DNA of 64,000 nucleotides, from the NCBI RefSeq assembly GCF_014647415.1, contig NZ_BMPD01000004.1, positions 327,237-391,236 on the forward strand, written 5' to 3'. Under the pieces are notes generated by a model. It worked only from the letters and a program-made list of their open reading frames with translations, searched no databases and was not told the DNA's origin. Shown one piece after another: positions 44,597 through 52,530 of this stretch (the first letter of the stretch is position 1; each line of letters opens with the position of its first letter). A program made the translations under genes and the position numbers. The stretch comes from Haloarcula sebkhae. Lineage in GTDB: Archaea > Halobacteriota > Halobacteria > Halobacteriales > Haloarculaceae.

Positions 44597-45175
44597 ATGA
44601 GCCATATGGAAATCGAACTGGAAATTAACGATGTGGAACGGACGGTCGAAGCGTCGAAGTCCGATTCGCTTCTCGATGTCCTTCGACGGAACGGGTACAC
44701 CGGCGCGAAGCGGGGATGCGACACTGGCGCGTGCGGCTTCTGTACGGTGCACGTCGACGGCGAGCCAGTGAAGTCCTGCGTCGAACCGGTGACGAAAGTA
44801 CGGGACGCATCCGTCAGGACAATCGAAGGCCTGGGCGAACAGGACGACCTGCATCCGGTGCAACAGGCATTCGTCGACAACACTGCGCTGCAGTGTGGGT
44901 TTTGTATTCCGGGGATGATCATGCGCTCGACGGCGCTACTGGAGACGAATCCGAACCCAACCGAACAGGAGGTCCGGGAAGCCCTGTCGGACAACCTCTG
45001 TCGGTGTACTGGCTATAAGAAAATCGTTGAAGCAGTGCTAGACGCCGCCGAACGGATGAACAGCGACACAGCCGTCGCCGCCGACGGTGGGCAGGCAGTC
45101 GATGGCGACGGCGGGGCCGGTGCTGGGACCGAGTGTTCACTCGGCGGATGCGATTGCATGGAGGGCGACCAGTGA
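44597..45175 (+). CDS. Molybdenum hydroxylase [2Fe-2S] subunit 2
   Basis: 192 residues from ATG 44597 (MSHMEIELEINDVERTVEA); ATG 44606 is an alternative. Both clusters have canonical ligands: GCDTGACGFCTVHVDGE...KSC for the plant-type cluster and QCGFCIPGM...CRCTGYKKIVEA for the helical one. Same length as the paralogue at 41458 and clearly a duplicate of it, but with the standard third cysteine. It also has a cysteine-bearing C-terminal tail (ECSLGGCDC). Coupled to the second Mo subunit by a GTGA overlap. Confidence 0.92.
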   Translation: MSHMEIELEINDVERTVEASKSDSLLDVLRRNGYTGAKRGCDTGACGFCTVHVDGEPVKSCVEPVTKVRDASVRTIEGLGEQDDLHPVQQAFVDNTALQCGFCIPGMIMRSTALLETNPNPTEQEVREALSDNLCRCTGYKKIVEAVLDAAERMNSDTAVAADGGQAVDGDGGAGAGTECSLGGCDCMEGDQ

Positions 45176-47652
45176 GCGATTCCGACCGGGTGCGGAAGAC
45201 GAGCAAGCAACCAGAGGGGACGGAGAGGAAAGAACCGGACCCAACCGAAGCCGACAGAGAGTCAGCGACGGGCGCGGCACGCGAACCCGACCGCAAGCCC
45301 GAATCGGAGCGCGACGCCATCTCAGTGGACGAGGAGAAAGACGACGCACGGAAAATCGTCACCGGGCAAGCCCGCTACACAGCGGACTACCGTGACCGGT
45401 TTCCGGACCTCGCCCACGGGAGGGTCGTTCGAAGCGACATCGCCCACGGATACGTCGAGTCGGTCGACACGAGCGCCGCCGAGGCGATGGACGGCGTCGA
45501 CGCCGTCATCACGCCGTTCGACGACGTGGTTCCGGACAAGCTGTACTCCAGTTCGGGCCAGTCCTATCCCGAGCCGAGCCCGTGGGATCTGAAGGTGTTG
45601 CGCGAACACGTTCGTTTCGTCGGCGACCCGGTCGCCGCCGTGGCGGCTGACGACCCGGAAACAGCTGACCGTGCCGCACGCAAAATCGAAGTCGAGTACC
45701 GGGAACTGGACGCCGTCTTCGACCCCGAGGAAGCCTTCGGCGAGGACGCGCCACAACTGTTCGAGGCTGATGACGTAGAAAACAAGCAGTCAGGCGCGGA
45801 CTACAGCCAAAACCTCGAATCACACTTCGAGGGGGAACTCGGTGACGTGGACGCGGAATTTGAACAGGCGAGCGACGACGAGGAGCGATACGTCATTGAG
45901 ACGGAGTGGGAAACGCCGTACCAGTCCCACTGCGTCCCGGAACCGCACACGACCATCGCCTACACGGACGAGGACGACCGGCACACGTTCATCACGGCGA
46001 CACAGGTCCCCTTCCACACCCGCCGCCAGATAGCGCACCTGTTCGACGTGCCCATCCGCAACGTGCGGGTGAAGAAACCCCGCATCGGCGCAGGGTTCGG
46101 GTCGAAACAGGAGATGGCAATCGAGCCGATAACATTCGCACTGCATCTAGCGGCTGACCGGCCAGTCAAACTGGAGATGAGCCGTCAGGAGGAGTTCACC
46201 GCGCTTCGCTTTCGACACCCGATGCAGATGCAGATGCGGACCGCAGTGACGGACGACGGCGATATCGAGGCGATGGACCTCTACACGCTGTCGAACTCGG
46301 GGGCCTACGGTACCCACGGCATGACCGTCGCGAACAACGTCGGAACGAAGCCGCTTCCACTCTATCCCCGCGTCCCGAACGTCCGTTTTTCGGGGGATGT
46401 GGTCCACACGAACCTCCCGATGGGGGCGGCTATGCGGGGCTACGGCGCGCCACAGGGACATTTCGCCGTCGAAGCGCACATGGATGAGGTAGCCCGCCAC
46501 CTCGGCTTCGACCCGATCGAGTTCCGCCTGCAGAACGCGGTCCGCGAGGGTGACCTCGACCGGAGCGTCGCGATTCTGAAAGACGGTGACCGGTTCACCC
46601 GGGAGATTCGCTCGTGTGGCATCCGCGAATGTGTCGATCGTGGGAAGGAAGCCATCGGCTACGACGGCATCGAACAACCCGACGAAGACCATCGCAAGCG
46701 CGGGGTCGGAATGGCGCTCATCGCCCAGGGAAGCGGCGTCGCCGGGAAGGAACTCGGCGCGGCACAGGTGCAGATGAACGAGGACGGGAGCTTCCACCTG
46801 CAGGTCGGCGGCGTCGACACCGGGACGGGCGCGGACACGATGTTCTCTCAGATTGCCGCCGAGGTGCTGGGCTGCACTCCCGAAGATGTCGTCGTCATCG
46901 CCGCCGACACAGACCTGACGCCGTTCGACTACGGCGCGTATGCCTCTTCGACGACGTACATCAGCGGTCGCGCGGTCAAGAACGCCGCCGAAGACGCGAA
47001 AGAGCGGTTGCTGGAGTGGGGGTCGAAACTGATCGATGAGCCGCCGGAAGCGCTCGACACCGGCGACGGCGGCGTGTATAGCGAGCGGACCGATGACAGT
47101 GTATCACTGGAGGAAATCGGCTACGAGGCGACCTACGGCGACGACGAGCGCGAACACATCCTCGGAGACGGCAACCACTCGACCGACGAGAGCCCACCTC
47201 CCTACGGCGCGCAGTTCGTCGACGTGACTGTCGATACGGAGACTGGCGAGTACGAACTCAACAAGCTGGTGTTTGCGGCGGACTGCGGGGTCGCGATCAA
47301 TCCTGCGTTGGTCGAAGGCCAGATAGAGGGCGGCGAGCACATGAGCCTCGAATACGCCACGAGCGGCGACCTGACCTTCGACGAGGAGGGGAACCCGGAG
47401 GTACTGGGCTTTCGCCAGTACGGGATGCCGCGGACGACGGACCACCCCGAAATGGAGACGGTTCTCGTTGAGACGCACGAACCAACGGGTCCGTTCGGCG
47501 CAAAGTCTATCGCGGAACTCCCGACGAACGGCGTGCCGCCGGCGCTCTCGAACGCGATTCGCGACGCCGTCGGTGTTCGGCTGACCGAGTTGCCGTTCAC
47601 CGCAGAGGATCTGAAGGCGGCACTTGATGAACGGTCTGCTGACGATGGATAG
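45172..47652 (+). CDS. Xanthine-dehydrogenase-family molybdopterin subunit 2 (XdhD-like, candidate selenium-dependent)
   Basis: 826 residues from GTG 45172, which overlaps the Fe-S stop (GTGA) and has GGAGG 8 nt upstream; an ATG start in this frame would lie inside the Fe-S gene. Hammerhead domain from VTGQARYTADY. Motifs: GAGFGSK (about residues 305-311, where copy 1 has GGGFGGK), RGYGAPQG (about 421), GGVDTGTGADT (about 544), FDYGAYASSTTYISG, and GPFGAKSIAELP (about 776). Homologous to the protein at 42029 along its length, so the two Fe-S/Mo pairs arose by duplication and may act on different purines. No FAD-domain subunit is encoded here or elsewhere in the window. Confidence 0.92.
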   Translation: MSDSDRVRKTSKQPEGTERKEPDPTEADRESATGAAREPDRKPESERDAISVDEEKDDARKIVTGQARYTADYRDRFPDLAHGRVVRSDIAHGYVESVDTSAAEAMDGVDAVITPFDDVVPDKLYSSSGQSYPEPSPWDLKVLREHVRFVGDPVAAVAADDPETADRAARKIEVEYRELDAVFDPEEAFGEDAPQLFEADDVENKQSGADYSQNLESHFEGELGDVDAEFEQASDDEERYVIETEWETPYQSHCVPEPHTTIAYTDEDDRHTFITATQVPFHTRRQIAHLFDVPIRNVRVKKPRIGAGFGSKQEMAIEPITFALHLAADRPVKLEMSRQEEFTALRFRHPMQMQMRTAVTDDGDIEAMDLYTLSNSGAYGTHGMTVANNVGTKPLPLYPRVPNVRFSGDVVHTNLPMGAAMRGYGAPQGHFAVEAHMDEVARHLGFDPIEFRLQNAVREGDLDRSVAILKDGDRFTREIRSCGIRECVDRGKEAIGYDGIEQPDEDHRKRGVGMALIAQGSGVAGKELGAAQVQMNEDGSFHLQVGGVDTGTGADTMFSQIAAEVLGCTPEDVVVIAADTDLTPFDYGAYASSTTYISGRAVKNAAEDAKERLLEWGSKLIDEPPEALDTGDGGVYSERTDDSVSLEEIGYEATYGDDEREHILGDGNHSTDESPPPYGAQFVDVTVDTETGEYELNKLVFAADCGVAINPALVEGQIEGGEHMSLEYATSGDLTFDEEGNPEVLGFRQYGMPRTTDHPEMETVLVETHEPTGPFGAKSIAELPTNGVPPALSNAIRDAVGVRLTELPFTAEDLKAALDERSADDG

Positions 47653-47752
47653 GTTGGTTTCGGGCAGTTTTGTCCTGGTTAATATCAGACACGGAGTGTT
47701 TTACGTTGTGTCGAGCAAACTATTAAGAGCTGTTCGGGAAAATTTCGACAGT

Positions 47753-48124
47753 ATGGCGTACATCGGATTTCTGCTGACAGGGGGTCCCTTCGACAGTGAG
47801 CGGTGGCGCACCGCCTACGAGTTGGGGCGGGCGGCGCTGGATCAGGGCCACGAGGTGAGCTACTTCCACTACCTCGACGGCGCGCTCGTCCCCGTCGCGG
47901 ACCAGACCCTGCCCGGCTGTTCGGACAACGGGCTGTACGACGAGATGCCGACCGCGAAGTTCCAGGAACTCATCGCGGACGGCGCGGAAGTCATCTGCTG
48001 TGGGCTCTGTGTCGACGCACGCGGAATCGACGCACCAGCCGACTACCCTGAGGGCGTCGAAGTCGGGCTGCTCCCGGACCTAGCCGACATCATCGGCGAG
48101 GCCGACCGGGTGGTTTCGCTATGA
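47753..48124 (+). CDS. DsrE/TusD-like sulfur-relay protein
   Basis: 123 residues from ATG 47753; the upstream frame reaches into the Mo-subunit gene and looks non-coding. DsrE-fold pattern: MAYIGFLLTGGPFDSERWRT, GHEVSYFHYLDGAL, and the active-site loop EVICCGLCVDARGI, where C86 is at the position of the persulfide-carrying cysteine of TusD/DsrE, with C82 and C83 beside it. First of three small genes (DsrE, DsrF, DsrH types) that overlap or abut and lead into the XdhC-YqeB gene. In TusBCD/DsrEFH such a trio accepts a persulfide from TusA; here delivery of sulfur or selenium to the Mo cofactor is inferred. Confidence 0.8.
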   Translation: MAYIGFLLTGGPFDSERWRTAYELGRAALDQGHEVSYFHYLDGALVPVADQTLPGCSDNGLYDEMPTAKFQELIADGAEVICCGLCVDARGIDAPADYPEGVEVGLLPDLADIIGEADRVVSL

Positions 48125-48474
48125 AGCGAGATGTCGTCGTCCTGCTCACCCGCGCGCCGTACGGCCGAGTCCACATCCCGGAGGGCCTGCGAGCGGCCCG
48201 TGGGGTTGCAGCCGGATTCGATATGCACACCGTGACCGTGATATTCACGCAGGACGGCGTGTACGGCGCTCGGGATGCTGTCGACCGCGACGCACTCAAC
48301 ATGAGCGGACACGTCGCCGACTTGGCAGAACAGGGCGGACAGATGGTTGCGGACGGCGCGGCGATGGCCGAGCGCGGCGTCGACGAGGGCGAAATCGCCG
48401 ACGACGTGACGGTCTGGTCGGACGACCGTGTCACCGCCCGTATTCGCGACGCCGACCGAACACTGGATTTCTGA
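48121..48474 (+). CDS. DsrF/TusC-like protein
   Basis: 117 residues; ATG 48121 overlaps the previous stop (ATGA). DsrE-superfamily pattern: DVVVLLTRAPYGRVHIPEGLR and HTVTVIFTQDGVYGA, with the remainder an acidic helical region. It has no cysteine, as expected of the TusC-type partner that scaffolds the hexamer rather than carrying sulfur. Sits between DsrE- and DsrH-like genes in the maturation operon. Confidence 0.75.
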   Translation: MKRDVVVLLTRAPYGRVHIPEGLRAARGVAAGFDMHTVTVIFTQDGVYGARDAVDRDALNMSGHVADLAEQGGQMVADGAAMAERGVDEGEIADDVTVWSDDRVTARIRDADRTLDF

Positions 48475-48476
48475 CA

Positions 48477-48722
48477 ATGCTGTATCTCATCGACAAACCG
48501 ATGGCCGAAGTCGGACTGCGTACCGCCGCCGGGGATCCCGAAGCACACGTCGTTCTGATTCAGGACGGCGTCTACCTCACACCGGATATCGACGCACCCG
48601 TCTCAGCAGTTGCGAGGGACGTGGACGTGCGTGGCGTCTCGCTACCGCCGGATATCGACAAGATATCCTACGATGCCGTCGTCGAGCGGCTCGTCGAACG
48701 AGAGGTGAAGAGCTTCGTATGA
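48477..48722 (+). CDS. DsrH/TusB-like protein
   Basis: 81 residues from ATG 48477, 2 nt after the previous stop. Starts MLYLIDKPMAEVGL and contains AHVVLIQDGVYLTPD and ARDVDVRGVSLPPDIDKISYDAVV, the short DsrH/TusB pattern. No cysteine is present, so like E. coli TusB it would be structural. Its stop overlaps the XdhC-YqeB start (ATGA), tying the trio to cofactor maturation. Confidence 0.75.
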   Translation: MLYLIDKPMAEVGLRTAAGDPEAHVVLIQDGVYLTPDIDAPVSAVARDVDVRGVSLPPDIDKISYDAVVERLVEREVKSFV

Positions 48723-50299
48723 GCCTGTTCGAACGACTCGACGAGCTGGCTGCCCAAGGAGAGCCGGCGGCGCTCCTGACTATCGTCCGCAAGGACGGCA
48801 GCGCACCGCGGGACGTGGGGGACAAGATGGTCGTCACGGCTGACGACGAGTACGGGACTATCGGCGGCGGCACGGTCGAGCATCTCGCCGTCCAGGACGC
48901 CCGGTCAGTACTCGGTGGGGACGACGACCCCGGCGTCCGGACGTATGAACTCGAACGCGGCGGCAACACGGGCATGGTCTGTGGCGGCGAGATGGGCGTA
49001 TTCATCGACCGCGTGCGCGGACAGGCACAGCTCTACATCGCCGGCGGCGGCCACATCAGCGTCGAGCTGGCCCCGCTGGCGGATCGACTGGGCTACGCCG
49101 TCACTGTGGTCGACGACCGCGAGGCGTACGCCGACCCGGCACAGTTCCCCGACGAGACAGACGTGATTCACGGCGAATACGGCGACGCGCTCGGTGATCT
49201 GCCGATGGGAACTGAGACAGCGGTGGCCGTCGCGACGCGGAGCGGGACGTTCGACCAAGACGCTGTCGCTGCAGCGCTGGACGGTGCGGCTGGCTACATT
49301 GGACTCGTCGCCAGCGAAACGAAGGCCAATCACGTCCTCGACTCACTCGCCGAGTCGGGCTACGCCCGTCGGGACCTCAGCCGTGTTCGGACGCCGGTAG
49401 GACTCGACCTCGGCGGGAGCGGGCCGGCCGCCGTCGCGCTCTCGATTCTGTCCGAGGTCACCATGGACCGACACGACGCAACCGGTGAGCGGGCGACACG
49501 GCTGAACCTCGACGACGTGGTCGTCGTTCGCGGCGGCGGCGACCTCGGTAGCGGCGTCGTCTATCGTCTGCAGCAGGCCGGCTTCCCGGTCATCGTCACA
49601 GAGGTCGATCAGCCAACGGTGGTCCGGCGGGCAGTCGCCTTCGGTTCTGCATTGTACAGAAACGAGGTGACGGTTGAGGGAGTCACTGGCCGGGCAGCGG
49701 CGGACATCGACGAGGCGCTCGGACTGCTCGCCGACGATGTCGTGCCGGTACTCGTCGACCCCGAGGCGACCGTCACCGACGAACTCGACGCCGCAGTCCT
49801 CGTCGACGCCATCATGGCGAAAGGGGCGTTCGACACCGGCACGCGTCGGGGAGATGCCGACGTGGTGGTCGGGATGGGGCCCGGTTTCGAGGCCGGCGAC
49901 GACGTGGACGCGGTCGTCGAGACCGACCGCGGGCACGAGCTCGGCCGGGTGTTCTACGAGGGGACAGCGAGCGAGTACGACGGCGAGCCCGGCGAACGGC
50001 GCGGCTACACCCACGAGCGGGTGCTTCGCGCCCCGACCGATGGCGAGTGGACCCCGGCGGTCGCCATCGGCGATAGTGTCACAGCCGGCGACGTGGTCGG
50101 CACTGTCGGTGACAGGCCGGTCGAAACCGAGATAGACGGACTGGTTCGCGGCCTAGTTCACGGCGGCCTCGGCGTCAGTGAGAGCACCAAACTCGGCGAT
50201 GTCGACCCTCGTAGCGAGTCTGTCGACCCAACGAAAATCTCCGACAAAGCGTTGTGTCTCGGCGGTGGCGTGCTAGAGGCAGTGCTCCGGTTGCGGTAG
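48719..50299 (+). CDS. XdhC-YqeB fusion, Mo-hydroxylase maturation factor
   Basis: 526 residues from ATG 48719, with GAGGTGA about 12 nt upstream. Residues 1-255 are XdhC-like: LLTIVRKDGSAPRDVGDKM, YGTIGGGTVEHLA, the Rossmann block YIAGGGHISVELAPLA, and SETKANHVLDSL. XdhC inserts the sulfurated Mo cofactor in xanthine dehydrogenases. Residues about 257-526 are YqeB-like (the EF2563 family, a marker of selenium-dependent molybdenum hydroxylases): VVVVRGGGDLGSGVVYRLQ, SALYRNEVTVEGVTGR, VDAIMAKGAFDTGTRRGD, VVVGMGPGFEAGDDVD and GRVFYEG. Having both in one chain suggests that chalcogen loading and delivery are handled together. Convergent with selD. Confidence 0.9.
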   Translation: MSLFERLDELAAQGEPAALLTIVRKDGSAPRDVGDKMVVTADDEYGTIGGGTVEHLAVQDARSVLGGDDDPGVRTYELERGGNTGMVCGGEMGVFIDRVRGQAQLYIAGGGHISVELAPLADRLGYAVTVVDDREAYADPAQFPDETDVIHGEYGDALGDLPMGTETAVAVATRSGTFDQDAVAAALDGAAGYIGLVASETKANHVLDSLAESGYARRDLSRVRTPVGLDLGGSGPAAVALSILSEVTMDRHDATGERATRLNLDDVVVVRGGGDLGSGVVYRLQQAGFPVIVTEVDQPTVVRRAVAFGSALYRNEVTVEGVTGRAAADIDEALGLLADDVVPVLVDPEATVTDELDAAVLVDAIMAKGAFDTGTRRGDADVVVGMGPGFEAGDDVDAVVETDRGHELGRVFYEGTASEYDGEPGERRGYTHERVLRAPTDGEWTPAVAIGDSVTAGDVVGTVGDRPVETEIDGLVRGLVHGGLGVSESTKLGDVDPRSESVDPTKISDKALCLGGGVLEAVLRLR

Positions 50300-50316
50300 A
50301 AAGCACCTAACCGACG

Positions 50317-51357
50317 TTAGTGACGAACTTCTTCGATGGCCGGGTCGTCAATCGTGACACCGCGTCCGGCCGTAACACGGCCGACAGCCCGATAGAACAC
50401 GCCGGCGTTGTCGAATGCCGATTCGACGGCGTCAGCCGAAGCCGGCGGGACGGAGACGAACAGGCCGCCGCTGGTCTCTGCGCTCTCACCCTCAGTCAGT
50501 CCGTATCCGAAAAGCGTCGAGAGGGCGGGTGTTCCCGCGATGACCGGGAGGTACGTCAGTTCGATACCGACATTGGAGCGGGCGGCCACCACGCGGCTCT
50601 GGCCGGCGAGGCCGAAGCCGGTAATATCGGTGGCGGCTGTCGCGTGTTCGCGGCACGCGAGCGCCGCGTCCCGGTTCGGTGTCGTCATCCACGCGATGGC
50701 CTCCGACTCGATTTGGTCGAGCGGGCGCTCAGTGGCGTCGGTGACCGTCTCGACGAACTGGTTGTCGGTCACGCGGGTCGCCCCCATCGCCGGCTGTGTC
50801 CCAAGCGGTTTGGTCAGGTAGAGTCGGTCGCCGGCGCTAGCCCCTTGCGAAGTGAGCAAAGCGTCGGGACGCGATGTCGCCGAGATAGCGCCGCCGGCGA
50901 AGGGCCACGGACTCATGATGGTGTGGCCACCGGCAATGACGCCGTCCATCGCGTCCAGCGCGTCGGCCATACCGGCGAGGATCGGCGCTGCGCTCTCAGT
51001 TAGCTCTCGCGGAAGCCCGAGGACGACCAGGCAATCGACGTTCTCGACCGCACCCGTGGCGAAAGCATCGCTAGCCGCGTTACAGGCGGCGATACGGCCG
51101 AAGTCGTACGGGTCGTCGAGGATAGGTGTGAAGAAATCCACCGTCGAGACCAGCGCGAGGTCGTCGGTAAGTTTCCGCGCAGCGGCGTCCTCGCCAATGC
51201 CGAACAGCAACGCGTCGCTCTCACCGGAGAGGCCGGCATCGGCGAGCAGCGAATCGAGCTCGCTCTGGCCGACTTTACAGGAACAGCCATGGAGTTCAGT
51301 GTACTCCGTCAGGCGAGTCGTCTCGTCGTCATCGTCAGTCGCCGCGTCGGTTCCCAC
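50317..51357 (-). CDS. selD: Selenide,water dikinase (orphan SelD)
   Basis: 346 residues from GTG 51357, which has GGAGG 7 nt upstream; a TTG at 51363 overlapping the tusA stop is the alternative. Makes selenophosphate from selenide and ATP. Catalytic region HGCSCKV (C25, C27, K28) matches the CxCK of E. coli SelD. Other hallmarks: STVDFFTPILDDPYDFGRIAA, NAASDAFATG, AGGHTI, LTKPLG, DITGFGLAGQ and TSGGLFVSV. No SelA, SelB, Sec-tRNA, SelU or in-frame-TGA selenoprotein was noticed in the window, so selenophosphate here most likely supplies a selenium-containing Mo cofactor. Operon with tusA; faces the XdhC-YqeB gene. Confidence 0.93.
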   Translation of the reverse strand: MGTDAATDDDDETTRLTEYTELHGCSCKVGQSELDSLLADAGLSGESDALLFGIGEDAAARKLTDDLALVSTVDFFTPILDDPYDFGRIAACNAASDAFATGAVENVDCLVVLGLPRELTESAAPILAGMADALDAMDGVIAGGHTIMSPWPFAGGAISATSRPDALLTSQGASAGDRLYLTKPLGTQPAMGATRVTDNQFVETVTDATERPLDQIESEAIAWMTTPNRDAALACREHATAATDITGFGLAGQSRVVAARSNVGIELTYLPVIAGTPALSTLFGYGLTEGESAETSGGLFVSVPPASADAVESAFDNAGVFYRAVGRVTAGRGVTIDDPAIEEVRH

Positions 51358-51359
51358 AC

Positions 51360-51608
51360 TCAAGCCTCCGATAGCGACGCCATCTCGGTCACCCGGAGTT
51401 CGAGTTCGAACTCGTCAGACTCGCCAGCGGTCTCCGCGGTCGTCACGTCGATGCCGTGCGTCGTACACATCCGCCGAAGGTTTTCTTCAGCCGGCGGGTA
51501 ATCGCCTCGAACGACGAGTGTCTCGCCGGTATCGAGGTCCGAAAGCGCCTGCCGGACGATGAGCGCCGGCCGGGGGCAGATTTCACCACGAACGTCTACA
51601 CGGGCCAT
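51360..51608 (-). CDS. tusA: TusA/SirA-family sulfur carrier
   Basis: 82 residues from ATG 51608. MARVDVRGEICPRPALIVRQ carries the family CPxP motif with the persulfide-accepting cysteine C11. The fold pattern continues with ETLVVRGDYPPAEENLRRMC and a C-terminal strand. TusA passes sulfane sulfur to TusBCD-type complexes; some relatives handle selenium. It is immediately upstream of selD, with overlapping or abutting translation signals, and diverges from yqeC by 94 nt. Together with the DsrE/F/H trio 1.2 kb away it forms a complete relay. Confidence 0.88.
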   Translation of the reverse strand: MARVDVRGEICPRPALIVRQALSDLDTGETLVVRGDYPPAEENLRRMCTTHGIDVTTAETAGESDEFELELRVTEMASLSEA

Positions 51609-51702
51609 ACCGATACGTGTGTTACTAGGTCACAAAAACGCTATCGCCGCCACACGTCGTTGCCCCGGGAAGCTATTTGTGTGTCTTGGGCGGAGCGATC
51701 AT

Positions 51703-52488
51703 ATGGATCTGGCTGCTGCGCTGGGCCTGGGTTCCAGCGCCGCTGTCGCCTTTGTCGGGGCCGGCGGGAAGAAAACCGCGATGGGACAGTTGACGGTCGA
51801 GGGAACTGACAAGGGGTACGACGTGGGTTACACGACAACGACAGCGATGCCACCGCCGCCTGACCTGCCGCTGACGCTCACGGGTCCGGACGAGTGGCGG
51901 GCCGACCTCGAAGCCCACGACCCGCCAGTTGCCGTTGCTCGCGAGGGGGTAGCCGATCCGGCGCGAGTCGACCGGAAAGTTCGCGGGTTCGAGACGAGTG
52001 TGGTGGAAGAGCTATCCGATGCCGGACTGTTCGACTGGCTCCTTATCAAGGCTGACGGCGCACGTAAGCGGGAGTTCAAAGCGCCTAGCGATGGGGAACC
52101 AGTCGTTCCGAGTACAGCCAGCCACGTCGTCCCGGTTGCCTCGGTTGCCGCCGTTGGTGAAGCGCTGACGACGGACGTGGTCCATCGACCGAAGCTGGTC
52201 GCGGATATCACCGGCCTTCGTGTGGGCGACACGATCACTGCGACAGCTGTCGGGACAGTGCTCACACATCCCGACGGCGGCCTCCGAAACGCACCAGCCG
52301 AGGCATCTGTGATACCGCTAGTCAACAAAGCGGATGCCGAAACACAGCAGCATACCGCCAGAGACGTTCTCACACACGCACTTTCACAGACAGAGCGGTG
52401 TTCTCGGGGCGTCATCACGTCGTTCAAATCAGAGGTCTGTGAAGTAGTCTCAGCGGCAGACGTGCAGGAGGGGGCCACCGATGACTGA
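51703..52488 (+). CDS. yqeC: YqeC-like selenium-dependent hydroxylase accessory protein
   Basis: 261 residues from ATG 51703; the frame opens earlier but MDLAAALGLGSSAAVAFVGAGGKKT is the natural start. The P-loop is FVGAGGKKTAMG (about residues 17-28). KADGARKREFKAP, EPVVPSTASHVV and VIPLVNKAD (a GTPase-like NKxD) follow. This is the YqeC family, found with YqeB in SDMH clusters and thought to be a nucleotide-dependent accessory factor whose exact reaction is unknown. First gene of a plus-strand unit with mocA and ridA; divergent from tusA-selD. Confidence 0.88.
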   Translation: MDLAAALGLGSSAAVAFVGAGGKKTAMGQLTVEGTDKGYDVGYTTTTAMPPPPDLPLTLTGPDEWRADLEAHDPPVAVAREGVADPARVDRKVRGFETSVVEELSDAGLFDWLLIKADGARKREFKAPSDGEPVVPSTASHVVPVASVAAVGEALTTDVVHRPKLVADITGLRVGDTITATAVGTVLTHPDGGLRNAPAEASVIPLVNKADAETQQHTARDVLTHALSQTERCSRGVITSFKSEVCEVVSAADVQEGATDD

Positions 52489-52530
52489 ATCCGGGGAAAC
52501 GGCCGGTATTGTTGCGAGACGAGGAGAAGC

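Noticed and set aside
41458..47652. Possible in-frame TGA selenocysteine codons in the hydroxylase genes
   Set aside because: The Fe-S and Mo frames are complete without an internal TGA, and cysteine ligands account for the motifs. Any selenium would be in the cofactor, not as Sec.
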